Shown here one piece after another: positions 42,058 through 43,348 of a stretch of 43,348 nucleotides of DNA. Position numbers and translations under genes: made by a program. The stretch covers positions 1-43,348 of the forward strand of contig CAJTSU010000010.1 of the NCBI GenBank assembly GCA_910579055.1, in the 5' to 3' direction. The stretch comes from an uncultured Mailhella sp. (lineage in GTDB: Bacteria > Desulfobacterota > Desulfovibrionia > Desulfovibrionales > Desulfovibrionaceae). The notes beneath the pieces are model-generated. The model was not told where the DNA came from. It was given only the letters and a program-made list of their open reading frames with translations, and searched no databases. Each line of letters begins with the position of its first letter. Position 1 is the first letter of the stretch.

Positions 42058-42954
42058 TCAACTGATTCCCCAAAAACTATCCTGTTCCCAATGCCGAGAG
42101 AAACCTAAGTCTTGGGCAAACTTGGGGGGGAACTCATCAAAAAGTGCTTTCAGTCGAGAAGTCCATGATGAAGCAGGGGCGATTTTTTTGAGAAAATATT
42201 GCATAATACATGCTGAAGCATAATAATTTCCAGAATCGGCTGAAAAATCAGGACAAAAGCGAGGCGGATTTTTTTGCAATTCTGGGCGTCGTGTATTTCT
42301 GCGATGCCATATCATCCCATGATGAGCGCATACATTACGCAATAGAGCAAGTGAAGAAATCCATGAAGTCATAAGATTGGCGGGAAGTCCAAATTCCAAA
42401 CCGATAATCTTTTGCTCTATGCGAACAAGCATGGGAAGAGCCTTGCACCATTCTCCCATCGAAAGATGCTCCATAACGATCCATGAAGGTGGAAAAGGTG
42501 GTAATGTATAATTTTTATAGTACAATGATACTTCATGGGATTGGTATCGTGGATTATTCTTGCGTATTTCATCCGCAATAATATCTTGAAAAGTAGCTGC
42601 ATAAGATGCAGTTTTGAATATTTGAGTATCCATGAACCAATGTGGGCCATGTCGTTGGCTAAGTAAATCTGACATCACGGTTCTGACCGCTACTTCTATG
42701 CGCTCTATGGCATCCAAAGAGAGTAAGCGCAACCTGCGATCAAAAACATAGATAGCCCAGAGATCTTCGTAGGTAATCCCTGTCCTGAAATTTCCCTGTT
42801 GATCCCGCAAAAAGCGTGCGTAACGATTCAACCGGTGGTAGCCAACAGTTTTGATTTGGCGCTGAGCGTGGGATATGTCGGGAATAAATAAACCTTGTGA
42901 GCGCCAACGCTCAATCAGATCTGCCGGAGAAAGGGCGGGGAGAGAATATTGCAT
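42058..42954 (-). CDS. AbiF/Abi_2-family HEPN abortive-infection protein
   Basis: 298 aa from ATG 42954 (MQYSLPALSPADL). A longer frame to 43035 would read through the structured RNA and is rejected. Abi_2 features: LIERWRSQGLFIPD, VGYHRLNRYARFL, DLWAIYVFDRRLRLLSLDAI with ERIEVAVRT, and HWFMD. The HEPN RNase motif RxxxxH appears as RNVCAH (R206, H211). Such proteins are predicted RNases acting in phage defence, and AbiF-type members are paired with a small RNA encoded upstream. The gene converges on the plus-strand fragment at 41664-42032 with a 25-nt gap. Little ribosome-binding sequence is seen before the ATG, which abuts the RNA's U tract, so translation initiation may depend on the RNA structure. 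Confidence 0.85.
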   Translation of the reverse strand: MQYSLPALSPADLIERWRSQGLFIPDISHAQRQIKTVGYHRLNRYARFLRDQQGNFRTGITYEDLWAIYVFDRRLRLLSLDAIERIEVAVRTVMSDLLSQRHGPHWFMDTQIFKTASYAATFQDIIADEIRKNNPRYQSHEVSLYYKNYTLPPFPPSWIVMEHLSMGEWCKALPMLVRIEQKIIGLEFGLPANLMTSWISSLALLRNVCAHHGMIWHRRNTRRPELQKNPPRFCPDFSADSGNYYASACIMQYFLKKIAPASSWTSRLKALFDEFPPKFAQDLGFSRHWEQDSFWGIS

Positions 42955-42956
42955 AT

Positions 42957-43027
42957 AAAAAAGCCGCGCTGTCATTCGCATCACTTTTCTCACTGAGGAG
43001 AAAAGGCTAGGCGCAGCGCGGACTGTT
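42957..43027 (-). ncRNA. Predicted structured small RNA upstream of the AbiF-like gene
   Basis: On the minus strand a perfect 8-bp outer stem, CCGCGCTG (43014-43021) with CAGCGCGG (42964-42971), encloses an 8-bp inner hairpin, CTTTTCTC (42998-43005) with GAGAAAAG (42984-42991), loop CTCAGT. The outer stem is followed directly by C and six T residues (42957-42962), giving an intrinsic-terminator-like 3' end. With a start near 43027 the RNA would be about 71 nt. Single-stranded parts (CGCCTAGC and TGATGCGAATGA) could form a further CGC/GCG pairing. From memory, an 'abiF' RNA motif is known upstream of this gene family; whether this sequence fits that model was not tested. Confidence 0.7.
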
Positions 43028-43034
43028 AAAACCA

Positions 43035-43063
43035 AGATTAAATCGTGGCGGTGCGCCTGTCAA
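43035..43063 (-). promoter_or_regulatory. Sigma-70-type promoter for the small RNA
   Basis: On the minus strand a consensus -35 TTGACA (43058-43063) is separated by 17 bp from TAATCT (43035-43040). A purine start at about 43027 would begin just before the outer stem of the structured RNA. Confidence 0.65.
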
Positions 43064-43149
43064 GTGAATAAATGTCTTTTTGTCTATATATGCAGAAGGT
43101 TTTGAGATCGTCAAGCGGGAAGTTGTTCATTCTCCAGTGATGGGGAAGG

Positions 43150-43182
43150 AACGGCAGACAAGTTTTGAATAGGCCTGCCGTT
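43150..43182. terminator. Inverted repeat after the partial right-edge gene
   Basis: AACGGCAG (43150-43157) and CTGCCGTT (43175-43182) form a perfect 8-bp stem with a 17-nt loop, 13 nt after the minus-strand stop at 43196. There is no T run, so termination is only possible, not shown. Confidence 0.4.
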
Positions 43183-43195
43183 CTGCCCGGTTACA

Positions 43196-43348
43196 CTACG
43201 CCAAACCCACCCCCTCCACCATATCCGCCACAGCGGCGCAGACATCGGCATTCACGAGGAATGTCGCATCCTCATCCATTCCTTTCTCCGCCCTGGGCAG
43301 TTTCAGGCCAGACACAGCCAGCCCGGCATCCAGCGTGAACTCCAGTTG
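43196..43348 (-). CDS. C-terminal end of an unknown gene (5' end outside window)
   Basis: The frame is open from the window edge for 50 codons and ends in TAG at 43196-43198. The visible residues include DAGLAVSGLKLP, MDEDATFLVNADVC and ADMVEGVGLA. Codon use looks like genuine coding sequence. No family is recognised. An inverted repeat follows the stop. Confidence 0.5.
   Translation of the reverse strand, partial: QLEFTLDAGLAVSGLKLPRAEKGMDEDATFLVNADVCAAVADMVEGVGLA

Noticed and set aside
42955..43035. Longer N-terminus for the AbiF-like protein starting with TTG at 43035
   Set aside because: The extra 27 codons read through the stem-loops and U tract, start at the -10 element and do not resemble Abi_2 N-termini.
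1..43348. CRISPR arrays, rRNA or tRNA genes
   Set aside because: No regularly spaced repeats and no rRNA or tRNA signatures were found on reading the window.

Overview
This window is dominated by one complete type VI secretion system (T6SS) locus, with genes from 815 to 41217 all on the minus strand. It lies between two related fragments of a mobilisation or plasmid-replication type gene (2-310 and about 41664-42032, both plus strand). The gene order, the kinase/phosphatase/FHA set, the sigma-54 activator, the mixed base composition and the mobile-element flanks fit a Deltaproteobacterium-like anaerobe. Desulfovibrionaceae is my best guess, but that is an inference from general character and no marker gene proves it.

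Layout from left to right. 1-814: the C-terminal part of a RepB/MobA-like protein, then about 500 bp of non-coding DNA. This holds a 130-bp MITE-like element with perfect 8-bp target duplications (489-634) and a second inverted-repeat remnant (683-786). 815-4641: regulatory and accessory genes, namely an unrecognised 258-aa protein, a Ser/Thr kinase (PpkA-like), a PP2C phosphatase (PppA-like), a lytic transglycosylase lipoprotein and a small unknown ORF. 4646-11086: membrane complex and baseplate genes tssM, tssL, tssK and tssJ. 11083-16575: FHA protein, sigma-54 activator and ClpV. 16572-23395: baseplate and sheath genes tssG, tssF, tssE, tssC, tssB and tssA. 23396-24235: intergenic region with a G9 tract next to the tssA start. 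24236-40618: three VgrG-centred effector islands. 40696-41217: hcp, preceded by a good -24/-12 promoter and three evenly spaced palindromes.

The islands, read in transcription order, are as follows. Island 1 has VgrG1, a DUF4123 chaperone, a small helical protein, a Tox-REase-5-type nuclease and a probable immunity protein. Island 2 has VgrG2 (frameshifted by one extra base), a candidate permuted papain-fold effector, a candidate immunity protein, PAAR and two unknown proteins. Island 3 has VgrG3, a DUF4123 chaperone, a secreted Sel1-like protein and a 1092-aa VasX/BTH_I2691-type membrane effector with an AT-rich C-terminus. The core set TssA-TssM plus PAAR is complete. Likely logic: the sigma-54 activator encoded at 12422-13906 drives hcp through the three palindromes. 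PpkA, PppA and FHA would form a post-translational switch. The transglycosylase would open peptidoglycan for the TssJLM complex.

The right flank carries an AbiF/Abi_2-type HEPN protein (42058-42954). Directly upstream is a compact structured RNA gene with its own consensus-like promoter and a terminator-like end (42957-43063), which looks like an RNA-antitoxin/HEPN-toxin defence unit. The window ends in a partial unknown gene.
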